A stretch of 64,000 nucleotides of DNA from JAHIKV01 sp963733145 (GTDB taxonomy: Bacteria; Planctomycetota; Planctomycetia; Pirellulales; Thermoguttaceae). Of the stretch, positions 17,151 to 26,208 are shown one piece after another. Made by a program: the position numbers and the translations under genes. The notes under the pieces were generated by a model. That model saw nothing but the letters and a program-made list of their open reading frames with translations. It did not search any database and had not been told where the DNA came from. The stretch spans positions 28,713-92,712 of the forward strand of contig CAVTCJ010000016.1 of NCBI GenBank assembly GCA_963733145.1, written 5' to 3'. Each line of letters starts with the position of its first letter. Positions within the stretch are counted from its first letter, which is position 1.

Positions 17151-18234
17151 ATCGCCCCGGATTGGTTCGGCTGGACCGGCTTCGATGGCTTTGGCAGCAC
17201 ACGGCCCCCTGGGACCGTGCGCCACGTGGGATCTGTAATCCGCAGCGCGCCGCTGGCCTCATTTTTCTCCGTGCGGGCAGACTCGCCTTTGCTGAGCAAG
17301 ACCTCCCCTTTCGACTCGCCGGCCAATTTCATCTTTGCCGTGCCGTTGAAGACGTGCGTGGAAATGTTGCCGTCCTCGAAAACCTCGACGCCGAGTTCGC
17401 CCTTCTCGATGGTGACGACGGCCGTGGGAGTGTGGACGGTGAAGAGGGACTCGGGATTCGGGGTTCGGGGCTCGGGATTTGCCGCAGGCGGCTTCGCATC
17501 GGGCGTCCGCCTTCCCTTCCACCCGCACCGTCATCTTTCCTATCGCGAGATAGCCGCCGGCGGCGGATTCGACTTGATACGTGCATGGCCCCTGAAGGAT
17601 CACTTTCGCACCAGAATCGTAGGTGATTTCCATCAGCCCCGCGGAAAATGAGTACTTGCGACCGAGCGGGACCGTCGACCCTACAGAGGCCATAAGCGGT
17701 GGCTCTACCCAGCGGAAATCCTTCATGCCGGTGATCCGGCCGACGCTCTTCCGCTCCGGCGCAGGCGCCGGTTTCGCCTGGGCCGCTCTTGCTGGTGTCC
17801 AGCTTGCCGGGCTTCGCCGGCTCCGCCTTCGCCGCGGTCTGAAAGACCAGCAGATACGGCACGGCCGGGCGTCCCTCGCGGTCCTTGAAGTTCTTGAAGC
17901 GGCCGCTGTTCAGCCAGAAGCCGTAGGTCTTGCCGGGCTCCAGCTTGACCCGCAGCACGCACGTCCGATGGTCCTTCTCGTAGGACGGCTTCCCCAGCAC
18001 CTCCGGCATCGAGTCCTCCCACGCCGTCGACCAACTCCAGGAGCCGTCGGCCATCGCCTTGCTGAACGTGACACGGATCTCCGTCTCGCCCGGCTTCACG
18101 TCTTTGACGCCCGCCTCGGGCGCCGTTTTGACGACCACCGGCGGCATCGAGTCGACGTCCTGTCCCCGCGCGCCGCGGGCAAAGTGACAACATGCAACGG
18201 CGATCAGCCCCGCCAACAACAGCTTTGTCTTCAT
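17151..18234 (-). pseudogene. Secreted SbsA/Big_5-like plus FecR-domain gene, frameshifted
   Basis: The head MKTKLLLAGLIAVACCHFARG is a signal peptide. An Ig-like SbsA domain follows (PPVVVKTAPEAGVKDVKPGETEIRVTFSKAM, GRPAVPYLLVFQT) to about 17800. The frame changes to MASVGSTVPLGRKYSFSAGLMEITYDSGAKVILQGPCTYQVES (about 17700-17520), a FecR-like domain. It changes again to VHTPTAVVTIEKGELGVEVFEDG and TAKMKLAGESKGEVLLSKGE (about 17440-17270). A family F repeat lies between the FecR halves. The domain mix resembles planctomycete envelope proteins. At least two frame breaks plus fusion to the RND relic make it a pseudogene. Confidence 0.65.
17450..17479. repeat. Family F repeat inside the FecR-like sequence
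   Basis: CGGGATTCGGGGTTCGGGGCTCGGGATT splits the FecR domain exactly between VEGKADA and FTVHTPTAVV. In one frame of the gene it reads as the Pro/Asn/Arg-rich peptide PNPESR. Confidence 0.75.
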
Positions 18235-18381
18235 GGCATTGCTCCTTCGATTCGGTGATTAGACGCCACCCAACTATTCAGGGACGATGCCATTATACCC
18301 ATTCAACGGACAATGCAACCCCACCACGTGAGCGTGGGCGCGGCAAGAAATCCTGGCGACGCATTGATTAATTGATTATTC

Positions 18382-18454
18382 GTTTAGCCCGGCCACTCGT
18401 GGCCGGTGACAGACGGAACATAATCCCCACCGGTCACAAGCGACCGGGCTAAAC
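18382..18454. repeat. Family A palindrome
   Basis: GTTTAGCCCGGCCACTCGTGGCCGGTG arm with the inverted CACCGGTCACAAGCGACCGGGCTAAAC arm. Confidence 0.85.
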
Positions 18455-18530
18455 GGGGCGACTCAATACGTTGGGGAGGCCGTTGTACTGCCCCCCCCAA
18501 CACCGCACTTTTCCAGCGGGCCGCTTCGCC

Positions 18531-19577
18531 CTACCCCAGCCACTGCGGATTCGCCGCCGTGCCGTCGAAGCGCGTCGTGGTCTTGAACAACTCATACCGC
18601 CCATCGCTGGCGGCGGCGGCAGTCCGGCGGAGCAGTTGAGCCGTCTGTTCCGCTGTCAGCGGTTTGAACGTGCGGATCGCATCCAACCCCTGATCGAGCA
18701 GTTCCATCGTGTCGATGCCCGTGATCACCGTCGAGGTGGAGAGACTCATGGCGAAGTGCAGGCATTCGACCGGCGAGACCACGTTGCTCTTGAGAATCAC
18801 TCCGCCGCCCATCGATTTCATTCCCAGCACGCCGATCTGGTCCTTGACGAGCAAGGGGAGCACTTTGCGGCCGAAGCTGCGAAAATGGGCGTCCATGACG
18901 TTCAGCGGCATTTGCACCGCGTCGAAGCGGAACTTGTGGCGGGCGGCGATCTCCAGCATCCGCAAATGCACCAGCGGGTCTTTGTGGCCCGTAAAGCCGA
19001 TGAACCGGATTTTGCCCGCCTTCCGCGCCGCCAGCGCCGCCTCCATCCCCCCGCCCTCCGCAAAGATCCGATCCGGGTCTTCCAGGCGGATGACCTCGTG
19101 AAATTGGAGCAGGTCCAAGTGATCGGTCTGAAGCCGCTTTAAGCAATCCTCGATCTGCCGCGCCGCGGACGCCTTGCTGCGGCCGTCGATCTTCGTCATC
19201 AGGAACACCTTCTGCCGGTAGCCGTCGCGGAGGGCCTTGCCCATGCGGACCTCGCTGCCGCCGTTGTGGTAATCCCAGCAGTTGTCCATGAAGTTTACGC
19301 CGCGGTCGATGGCCGTGCGAATCAGGCGGATGCTGTCCTGCTCTTGGGCTTGATTGGCGATATGATATCCGCCCAGTCCCAACAGGGACACTTTCTCGCC
19401 CGTCCGGCCCAAGGGGCGGTAAATCATCTCGCCCTGTGCCGCGTCACCCGCTTTCGGCGGCTCGGTTCCCGCGACCGGTTCGCCGGCCAAGGCAATTCCC
19501 AGCGAGTCGAAGACACACTCAGCGCCCATGGGCACCGCGGCGGCCAGCGCCGTTTTCAGAAAGTTGCGACGTTCCAT
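18531..19577 (-). CDS. Aldo/keto reductase with secretion-type leader
   Basis: 348 residues. The leader MERRNFLKTALAAAVPMGAE is a Tat-like RRNFLK signal. The AKR barrel follows: MIYRPLGRTGEKVSLLGLGGYH, NFMDNCWDYHNGGSEVRMG (catalytic Asp/Tyr), MTKIDGRSK (Lys) and LLQFHEVIRLEDPDRIF (His). The final part carries VITGIDTMELLDQGLDA. It belongs to the group often found in planctomycetes as exported predicted oxidoreductases. AAGGAGAT lies six bases upstream of the ATG at 19577, which fixes the start. Confidence 0.88.
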   Translation of the reverse strand: MERRNFLKTALAAAVPMGAECVFDSLGIALAGEPVAGTEPPKAGDAAQGEMIYRPLGRTGEKVSLLGLGGYHIANQAQEQDSIRLIRTAIDRGVNFMDNCWDYHNGGSEVRMGKALRDGYRQKVFLMTKIDGRSKASAARQIEDCLKRLQTDHLDLLQFHEVIRLEDPDRIFAEGGGMEAALAARKAGKIRFIGFTGHKDPLVHLRMLEIAARHKFRFDAVQMPLNVMDAHFRSFGRKVLPLLVKDQIGVLGMKSMGGGVILKSNVVSPVECLHFAMSLSTSTVITGIDTMELLDQGLDAIRTFKPLTAEQTAQLLRRTAAAASDGRYELFKTTTRFDGTAANPQWLG

Positions 19578-19901
19578 GCGTATCTCCTTTGTGACGGGCT
19601 TTGCCGGGGGATATTTGCTTAGAGTGAGCGGTTTCCGCTATCACTCCGCTAACGATCAACTGTAGACTGCCCGTTGCGTCAAGGCAATACGGCTAACGGC
19701 TTGCCCGCAGCCGATTCACATCGTCGGTAGTCGCCGTTTTGCCGCCGAATCCCCCGTCGCCACTCTTGACTTCCTCCAGGATAACGACCGTTTTGTCACG
19801 CAGTTTTTCGCCCTCGACAGAGATCAATAAGACAAGTACGATATGTGATAAATACGATTGCATGGGCAATCCTCATTTTCTGATCTGGGTAAACGAAGAG
19901 T
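19578..19901. other. Intergenic stretch without recognisable features
   Basis: About 320 bases between two genes on the minus strand. I see no convincing frame or repeat. Confidence 0.5.
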
Positions 19902-21386
19902 CTATTCCTCTGCTGGATGTTCGCGCAAGCGGTTGAGTTCGGCTTGGATGGCGGAACGGAGATATTCGAGCGACTCGCGGAGTTCGTCGAGGGACGACTG
20001 ATCCAGCGTCCCGGTTGTCCGCAAGGGGGGCAAGGCGGCTAAGGCGTAAACCGCGCCGCGTTGGGCACGCTTGAGCTGAGCTATCGAGATGCCGACGAAC
20101 GGCTGATAGGCGGATTCATCGAAGGGTGCGGCATCATCGGGATCGGAATCCTCGTCCTCGAAAGGGACAGTCCCATTTTCGTCGGACGAAAATGGGGACA
20201 GTCCCCCAGACGAAAATGGGGACGGTCCTGACGTAAATCGGGACAGCCCGCCCAAAGCCTGCGCCAGGCCGCCGAGAACGTCGCCCGCGCCGGATACCAA
20301 GGCGTCGATGTGGCCGGCGGATTCGTCGGGGACGGTCCCCTTTTCCCCGGGGCCGAGCAATTCGTGGAGCCGCAGCAGCAGGTCTTGGGCCCGCTGCAGA
20401 AGCGGATGACGCGGGGGATGGTCTATGTCGTCCTCAGCGTCATCATCCCAATCATCCGCCGCATCCGCATCGCTGATCGCCTCGGGCAGGCTCGCTCGCC
20501 ACGGCTCGTCGGCTTCGTCATCGTCGTCCCAATCCCGGAAAAAGGGTACAGGCCCCTTATGGGCCGAGCCCCCTTCGGGCATAAGGGGCCAGTCCCCTTT
20601 TTCGTCGTCAGGATCCTCGGGCAAACCGAGGGCCGTTTCCTCGTGCATGGCCGCGTCGAACGCCTCGTCGATCTCGTCACCGTCGGCCAGATGTTCATCG
20701 ATCGCCCGATGCACGCGTTCCTGCCGGCGGCGGTTCTCCTTGTACGAGTCGTCCCAATGGGCTTCGCCGCGGCCGTGGTCGTCGGCGCCGACGGGCGGAT
20801 GCTCGGCTGGCCGGGCCAACGTGCGATGCACCAGCCCGGCGATGCGCTCGACCCGGGCGGCGAGGATTTCGGGATCCTCGGCGGCCTCGCTGCTCAGGCC
20901 GTGGTTGCGCAGCCCCTCGGCCATTCCGTCGATCGCCGCTTGGACCAGGCGAAACTTGGCGGCCAGTGCGGCCAGGTCGCGGGTTTCCCAATAGCCGCCC
21001 TCGTCGCGAACCTCCAGATCGGAAATAAACTCCTTCCTCAGCGCCGCGAGCAACTCGATCAGGGCCGCGTGCCCTTCGACCGGACCGAACTGGGTTTTCA
21101 CCCAACACCACGAGGGCTCGGCCGGTTCGCCCCGCTCGGCCGTCTCGACCTCGTGCAGCCCGATGAGCCGGCCCTCGGGCGAAATCAGCAGGCCGGTCGG
21201 CTCCTGGCCGGGGAACAGGTTCGGCAGGACGCCGCGGGTGAGGCGGCCGGGCCGGTTCTTCTCGCCACTCCGCCAGACGCGGACCTGCCCGCCCAACTCG
21301 AGCGCCAGGTCCACGACGCGATCCTCGAAATCCTCGATGCGCTCGAGGTCGTCCAGCGATCCGCGATAGAAAACCGTAACGCCCAT
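19902..21386 (-). CDS. Acidic hypothetical protein containing repeat-derived peptides
   Basis: 494 residues. The first ~110 are a compact domain (MGVTVFYRGSLDDLERIEDFEDRVVDLALELGG). A helical region follows (LVQAAIDGMAEGLRNHG; VHRAIDEHLADGDEIDEAFDAAMHEE), then an Asp/Glu-rich stretch (RDWDDDDEADEPW, DDWDDDAEDD) and a helical C-terminus. I recognise no family. Within it the peptides EKGDWPLMPEGGSAHKGPVPFF, GEKGTVPDES and SGPSPFSSGGLSPFSSDENGTVPFED are encoded by GGGACAGTCCCC-type palindromes that elsewhere are strictly intergenic. The frame stays open through all of them, so the insertions are in frame. GAGG precedes the ATG at 21386. Confidence 0.75.
   Translation of the reverse strand: MGVTVFYRGSLDDLERIEDFEDRVVDLALELGGQVRVWRSGEKNRPGRLTRGVLPNLFPGQEPTGLLISPEGRLIGLHEVETAERGEPAEPSWCWVKTQFGPVEGHAALIELLAALRKEFISDLEVRDEGGYWETRDLAALAAKFRLVQAAIDGMAEGLRNHGLSSEAAEDPEILAARVERIAGLVHRTLARPAEHPPVGADDHGRGEAHWDDSYKENRRRQERVHRAIDEHLADGDEIDEAFDAAMHEETALGLPEDPDDEKGDWPLMPEGGSAHKGPVPFFRDWDDDDEADEPWRASLPEAISDADAADDWDDDAEDDIDHPPRHPLLQRAQDLLLRLHELLGPGEKGTVPDESAGHIDALVSGAGDVLGGLAQALGGLSRFTSGPSPFSSGGLSPFSSDENGTVPFEDEDSDPDDAAPFDESAYQPFVGISIAQLKRAQRGAVYALAALPPLRTTGTLDQSSLDELRESLEYLRSAIQAELNRLREHPAEE
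20161..20245. repeat. Family B (GGGACAGTCCC-TTTTCGTC) repeats inside a coding region
   Basis: Three tandem units: GGGACAGTCCCATTTTCGTC, CGAAAATGGGGACAGTCCCC and CGAAAATGGGGACGGTCC. It is nearly the same palindrome as at 53003-53048. Confidence 0.85.
20539..20602. repeat. Second repeat-type palindrome inside the same gene
   Basis: AAAAAGGGTACAGGCCCCTTATG faces CATAAGGGGCCAGTCCCCTTTTT around a GGGC-rich loop. A shorter GGGGACGGTCCCCTTTTCCCC word occurs at 20328-20348. Confidence 0.8.
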
Positions 21387-21420
21387 GCCTCGGGTTCCTC
21401 TACTTTATGAGTCAATTCCT

Positions 21421-21510
21421 CTAGTTTTGGGCATAATCAATTGCCGCGACCTTGCCGTCGCGAAACGTCAACACAAAGTGATGCTGGCTCCCCGGCAACA
21501 CCAATATTAC
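21421..21510 (-). pseudogene. Possible C-terminal remnant of a small hypothetical gene
   Basis: The last ~30 codons of this frame read VILVLPGSQHHFVLTFRDGKVAAIDYAQN and then stop. This resembles a protein C-terminus rather than random code, but the frame upstream is not convincing. It could be the tail of a lost gene. Confidence 0.3.
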
Positions 21511-21593
21511 ACCTCCATCCACGAATATGATAGTATGGAGGGCGGTATGTGATGGTGAAATGCATGGTGGAATAGCAACCCAAGGAGAACAAA

Positions 21594-23003
21594 ATGCGCA
21601 TTGGATTTTGGTCGAAAATCGTCGGGGTGTTCGTCTTGTCGGCTGCCGTCCTCGGCGCGGGCGTGGTCGTCTTCGGCGAGAATGTTGCCGTTCCGCCGAG
21701 AACGCCCGATCAGCGGGCCGTCGCCGCATGGCTGGACCGTGTGGTGAAATACGCGGCCAGCCTCCCTGAGGCGCAACTCGTCGAGGTCCTTCCGGCGCTT
21801 TCCGAGTCGCTGACTGCCGCCGACCGCGTGGAACCCGTCGAACGTCTCGTGGCGCGAGTCAAGGACCCAGAGAAACGGGCCCAGCAGGAATATCTGCTAT
21901 GTTGTTGCCTCGGCCAGGCGGGGAAATACGACGCCGCGATTCGCAAGGCGCAATCGATGCCCAATGAACCGCGGAAGTCTTCATCGGGAGAAGAGATCCA
22001 CAGTTGGCGGGTGGCGACTCTTTATGCGGTGGCCCGCCTCCAATTCTCGGCCTATGACTTCAAGGAAGGCGAAAAAACCATCGGCTTGATCGGTGATCCC
22101 CATACTGTCTCACACGCCTATCTGCATTGTGCGGAATATCAGGCCAAGGCCGGTCTGTACGCGGATGCAGAGAAAAGTTTGGCAAAAGTTGTCGCCAATA
22201 CCGACGACGAAAGACAACAGACGGCACAGCCCCGTCAAATGATCGCCCGCTATAAGGCCGTGGGGTTAAAGGACCCGCCGCGCATCAAGCCCGGACACTA
22301 TTTCGAGGCCGTTCGTTACTTGAGCACGGTCTTCTGCGATCCGGGCTATTCGTTCAAAGATGCGGCTCAAGCGGAAATCGCCGAGAAAGCCGTCGACAAG
22401 CTGAAAGGGGCGAACGACAAAGCCACCGCCTGGAGAAACATCGCCTGGTCATACTACCGCATGCGACATGCCGACAAGCAAAATATCGACCGCTGCCGCC
22501 GGGCCATCAAAAAATCGCTGGAGTATGCCACGAAAATCCCCGACGGACAGGGCACGTCATACATGAAGGCCGTGGCCTTCGCCTCCGCCGCCGATCTCTA
22601 TGTCGAACTGGGCGATAAGGAACTCGCCAAACAGGCCGTCGATAAAGCGCGTGCAGTCAACCTCGATGCGGACATGCTCGGCGGGCTCAGCGGATTCACC
22701 ACAACGCCGTTGCTCGTCTCCGTTCTCGTTCGCGTCGGCGACGTCGACGGCGGAAAAGCCATCGCCGAGAAAATTCAGAATGCGGCCGAAAAGAAATCGA
22801 AGACGGAATCGACGGCGTTTTATGAAGCAGACGTCGCGTGGTTGGCCTGGGCGACCTCATGCGCACTCGAAGGCAAGATTGCGAACGTCGAGAGGCAACT
22901 CGAAAAAACAGGCAACGTCCGGACGAAAGCCGTACTCTCGGCCGGCGTGGCCTCGGGATTGCTCGAATTGCAGCATCGGCGTACGAAGGCCGAAAAGCGG
23001 TAG
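21594..23003 (+). CDS. Secreted TPR-like repeat protein
   Basis: 469 residues. The leader KIVGVFVLSAAVLGAGVVVFGE is a signal peptide or anchor. The rest is built of paired helices of TPR/Sel1 spacing: AQQEYLLCCCLGQAGKYDAAIRKAQ, AYLHCAEYQAKAGLYADAEKSLAKV, AAWRNIAWSYYRMRHADK and AADLYVELGDKELAKQAVDKARAV. AAGGAGAACAAA places a strong ribosome binding site before the ATG at 21594. It is probably a periplasmic scaffold; the partner is unknown. A perfect 16-base inverted repeat follows the stop. Confidence 0.75.
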   Translation: MRIGFWSKIVGVFVLSAAVLGAGVVVFGENVAVPPRTPDQRAVAAWLDRVVKYAASLPEAQLVEVLPALSESLTAADRVEPVERLVARVKDPEKRAQQEYLLCCCLGQAGKYDAAIRKAQSMPNEPRKSSSGEEIHSWRVATLYAVARLQFSAYDFKEGEKTIGLIGDPHTVSHAYLHCAEYQAKAGLYADAEKSLAKVVANTDDERQQTAQPRQMIARYKAVGLKDPPRIKPGHYFEAVRYLSTVFCDPGYSFKDAAQAEIAEKAVDKLKGANDKATAWRNIAWSYYRMRHADKQNIDRCRRAIKKSLEYATKIPDGQGTSYMKAVAFASAADLYVELGDKELAKQAVDKARAVNLDADMLGGLSGFTTTPLLVSVLVRVGDVDGGKAIAEKIQNAAEKKSKTESTAFYEADVAWLAWATSCALEGKIANVERQLEKTGNVRTKAVLSAGVASGLLELQHRRTKAEKR

Positions 23004-23030
23004 ATCCGTGCGGAAATTGGGGAGGAAATT

Positions 23031-23091
23031 GGGGTCAGAGCGCTCTTAGTCATTAGCCTATTCCAGCTAATGTCTAGAGCGCTCTGACCCC
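23031..23091. repeat. Perfect 16-base inverted repeat GGGGTCAGAGCGCTCT
   Basis: Arms at 23031-23046 and 23076-23091 are exact complements with a 29-base loop. It lacks a T run, so it is more likely a repeat element than a terminator. Confidence 0.8.
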
Positions 23092-23219
23092 ATATTCCCA
23101 GACAGCGGTCGGCAAGCGAAGCCATTGACTGAGTTGACGCTCGGATCAGCGAGGGACGAAAAAGGGACGAACGAGGCGGCAGCCGTCTCTTTTGTTCCTT
23201 TGAAACATTCAGAGTCCAG

Positions 23220-24258
23220 CTATAAACGCCTGCCATCGATTGGCGAGCCATCGTTGCGGTTCCCTAGACAGCGGTAGACCTCGGCATCAATCGAATAGTT
23301 GATCGTGCGGACCGAGCCATCGCAGAACGACATGTTGAACCCGTCGGCGTGAGCACTGCCGAACCACTGCACGTGATTCCCTTCGCCAATCGCCTGGCGG
23401 TCGCATCGGGGCAGATTGTTGTAGTCGGCGGCGCCAACCGTGCCGACGGTCCCGGTAAAGCGGAGCAAGTCCAAGTCATCTCCGCAATACATGGTTTCGC
23501 TATCGCCCAAGTCCTTGCCGTCGATGTAATGACTCGAGTTGACGTACTTCTCGCCGATTAGGAACGTATTGCTAGCGCCGTCCTGAACGTCGGCCGGCTT
23601 CACTTGGCTTCGCTGGTGGGAAATTCCGGTTTGGTGATCCATGTTGTCCCATGCGAAGTGTGGATCATCTCCAGTTGCCAGATCGGGAAGCCATTGTGGA
23701 TCATCTCTTCGCCATTGGACGTAGTCTCCGCCGTTCATGGCATAGTCGCTCCGCGCAAGCCCGGTAATGGGGCCGCTCGTCAATCTGAATTCGACTACGG
23801 GAACATAGGCGAAGTGGTAGAGGGCGGCGGGCCGGCGCGTGGGGCAGTTCATCGCCGCCAGCGGCGTGGCCAGCCGCTTCGCATTGGCCTCCTCAATGCT
23901 CATGCCGCTGCCGAGCCCGCCCAGGTCGTGCAACGCCTGCTGCTCGATGAAGGGCAGGATATTGTAGATCCAGCCGCCGGGCTGACGTTTGTCGAATCCC
24001 CGGTCGGGATGGCCGAGCCACCATTTGTTCCATCCCCCGGTCGGAAAGAAACCGAGATCCGACTCATGGGTGATGGCCCCCCAGGGCCAACTGCTTGACG
24101 TGGTTGCCGCATTGCATTCGGCGGGCGGCTTCCCGCGCCGCTTGAATCGCCGGCAACAGCAACGCAACCAGAATGCCAATGATCGTAATGACGACCAACA
24201 ACTCCGCCAAAGTAAAACCGTGCAGGGGCCGGCGACGAGCTCTGCTTTCGCTGACCAA
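23220..24258 (-). pseudogene. DUF1559 protein with type IV pilin-like N-terminus, one frameshift
   Basis: The start is MVSESRARRRPLHGFTLAELLVVITIIGILVALL, the prepilin cleavage and methylation motif, followed by AAREAARRMQCGNHVKQLALG. After one extra G in a six-base run (24077-24082) the correct frame resumes as AITHESDLGFFPTGGWN. It continues through SMNCPTRR-type and DGASNTFLIGEKY motifs to the H-X9-DG tail SFCDGSVRTINYSID, ending at 23220. These are the DUF1559 landmarks; planctomycete genomes carry dozens of copies with pseudopilin-like heads. A homopolymer indel suggests a sequencing error, though slippage is possible. Confidence 0.88.
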
Positions 24259-24325
24259 TTACCTTTTTTCGACCCCTGACGCGGAGACATCCAGAATCTC
24301 CAAGGCTATTGTAGCCTATCGTTCG

Positions 24326-24403
24326 TTCGTGGGCGTTAATTTGCATAAGACCACCGTCACCCTCGTTGCGGTTGCGCCCGACGGCAAGGAAATCGCTCGG
24401 AGG
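24326..24403 (+). pseudogene. IS110-type transposase N-terminal fragment
   Basis: About 26 codons read FVGVNLHKTTVTLVAVAPDGKEIARR. This matches the head of IS110/IS1111 DEDD transposases (FVGxDLHKxTxxxxxxDPxGK) with the metal-binding Asp replaced by Asn. Nothing of the rest remains. Confidence 0.6.
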
Positions 24404-24405
24404 GA

Positions 24406-24490
24406 CAAACGGGGACGTTCTACTTCATGTCGCAAAAAAGGCAATATACTGAAGCGTGAATGGCCGCAAAAGTGGAATGTCCCCGTTGTT
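24406..24490. repeat. Inverted repeat ahead of the IS66 fragment
   Basis: AAACGGGGACGTTCTACTT and AAGTGGAATGTCCCCGTT form imperfect arms of about 18 bases. They may be the outer end of the IS66-type element or a family B-like repeat. Confidence 0.6.
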
Positions 24491-24496
24491 TCCTCC

Positions 24497-25320
24497 ATGG
24501 CGCGATGGTTTACGGAAGAAGATGTACGTCGGTTGATCGAGGAAGCGGTCGCTCCGTTGAAGGTGCGGATCGCGGAGTTGGAGGCCGAAAACGAACGGTT
24601 GAAGGCCGAAATCGCCAAGCTGAAGAAGAACTCGACGACCTCCTCGAAGCCGCCCAGCAGCGACATCGTCAAGCCGCCACGCCCGCCAAAGAGCGGCGGC
24701 AAACGGGGCAAGCGACGCCCCGGCGGCCAATTGGGGCATGCCCGCCACACTCGGCCGGCATTTCCGCCGGAGCAAGTTGACACAACTTGGGACTACGAGT
24801 GGGAGAAAGTGCCGCCGGGATGGAGGCCGCTCGACCAGTTTCGCGTCGTCCAACAAGTCGAACTGGCAGAGAAGCCTTGCACGGTCACCGAGCATCGCGC
24901 CCGGCTGTATGAAAACCTCCGCACCGGCCAGATTATGGCGGCTCCGTTGCCGCCCGAGGTGCGGCGCTGCGGACTGCTCGGGCCGCGGCTGACGGCGTTG
25001 GTGGCCTATCAGAAAGGGGCCTGTCACATGTCGGTCGAGACGATCCGCAGATTTCTCGGCGACGTGTTTCGCTTGCCGATCAGCCACGGGCAAGTGATGA
25101 AGGCGGTGCGGAAGGTCAGCACGGCGCTCGAGTTTCCCACGAGGAGTTGCAGAACTCCTTGCCGCGGCAGGCGTACATGGGAATCGACGAGACCGGGCAC
25201 CACGAACGCGGCCGCGGCTTGTGGAGTTGGTGTTTCCACGTGCCGGGCGAAGACCGTTTCACTTGGTTCCACATCGACCCCTCGCGGGGCTCGAAGGTGC
25301 TGAAGCAATACCTTAACACC
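24497..25320 (+). pseudogene. IS66-family transposase (TnpC), frameshifted and truncated
   Basis: The start MARWFTEEDVRRLIEEAV leads to a leucine-zipper stretch (RIAELEAENERLKAEIAKLKKN). The IS66 hallmark SSKPPSSD and the zinc-finger-like CGLLGPRLTALVAYQ region follow. The frame breaks near 25138. In the next frame YMGIDETGHHERGRGLWSWCFHV (first DDE Asp) continues to FHIDPSRGSKVLKQYLNT, where homology ends near 25320. The second Asp and the Glu are missing. It is therefore a dead 5' two-thirds of a transposase next to other mobile debris. Confidence 0.8.
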
Positions 25321-25522
25321 CGGGTACGTCAGACACAGTGAGCCTCGTCTCGTCGAGAACCTCAAGGCCTCCTGGCGAAGAATCTGGAGAATTTTCCCCG
25401 TGGGCGGAATCGAGCTGTCCCATACGACGATGGTAACGAAGCACGCCTCGTGCTAGAATGGCGGCGACGGCTTGGCGCCGCTGCTGGGCAGTCAATATGG
25501 AATTGGCATTCACATTTGGCAT
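25313..25522 (-). CDS. Small conserved-looking planctomycete protein near IS66
   Basis: 69 residues: MPNVNANSILTAQQRRQAVAAILARGVLRYHRRMGQ and ending in LEVLDETRLTVSDVPG. Short proteins with a LTxQQRRxxVAAILAxGVLR head and a C-terminal ETRLSV motif accompany transposable elements in planctomycetes and carry no known function. It overlaps the truncated 3' end of the IS66 gene by eight bases on the opposite strand. Confidence 0.5.
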   Translation of the reverse strand: MPNVNANSILTAQQRRQAVAAILARGVLRYHRRMGQLDSAHGENSPDSSPGGLEVLDETRLTVSDVPGC

Positions 25523-25554
25523 CTTCCTAGCGCGGCGTAGCCGCAACCAATTGT

Positions 25555-25614
25555 GGTCTTAGGTCTTAGGTCTTGGGTCTTAGCCCGAAGACCCAAGACC
25601 TAAGACCCAAGACC
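25555..25614. repeat. GTCTTAGGTCTTGGG inverted repeat (family E)
   Basis: GGTCTTAGGTCTTAGGTCTTGGGTCTTAG faces AGACCCAAGACCTAAGACCCAAGACC. Each arm is itself a tandem of seven- to eight-base words. A second copy is at 53366-53431. Confidence 0.85.
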
Positions 25615-25761
25615 GTCAAAGATTGAGGACGATTTCTCAATCCCAAAAACTAATGGCATAACTCCAAGGTCATGTGACTGCGGGTTATGTATGCCAAACG
25701 AACGGCCGTTGTCCAAACATGCTTTGGAAAAAAACGTGCCGAGACACCGTGAGTCGAGACA

Positions 25762-26013
25762 ATGAATCTGAGTGGAAAGAGTCTGTGGCAGGTTGGCGCA
25801 GGTGACACCGACAGGTCTTACGGCCCGCTTTGTATCGATTTCGACGTTATGATTGCAGGACCAGGTGGGCCAGGCGCCTATGAGGAGTCACGTTACGCAC
25901 ACCTCGGCGACATTAAAAACAGCCTCCGGAGATTTTGTCAGGAAGCTCGGCATGGCGACATCGTTCTCCTGTCTTGGTTCAGCGTGAAATGGAAACGTCA
26001 GAGGTCGGGTTAG
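25762..26013 (+). CDS. Truncated hypothetical protein fragment beside IS3
   Basis: About 83 residues: LWQVGAGDTDRSYGPLCIDFDVMIAGPGGPG and SLRRFCQEARHGDIVLLSWF. The WQVGAGDxxRxY...GDIVVL layout recalls the N-terminal ligand-binding module found on some stand-alone restriction-type or EVE-like defence proteins. The real homology ends near 25975, where sequence of the IS3 region begins. The rest of the gene is absent, so the function is lost or unknown. The family resemblance is a tentative reading. Confidence 0.35.
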   Translation: MNLSGKSLWQVGAGDTDRSYGPLCIDFDVMIAGPGGPGAYEESRYAHLGDIKNSLRRFCQEARHGDIVLLSWFSVKWKRQRSG

Positions 26014-26208
26014 GATCGTTCGGGCGTTGAAATTGTTTGGTAGTGTTTGGATTTTCCGCTTTGGTGTTGAAAGTGAAGGGGGTAAGAGACGGGCGGCGGG
26101 GTCGCCGCCCGCCTTCACTCACAACCCCTGGGTCGGCGCTCGGGTTGCGTCCCCGCAGAGCCCTATCCTCCGCCCAGGTCGTTCGTCATCGTAGCGTCTT
26201 TCTTTCGA

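Noticed and set aside
24173..24496. N-terminal extension of the IS66 transposase
   Set aside because: The extension encodes an unrelated IS110 head and a repeat; the family start MARWFTEEDV at 24497 fits better.
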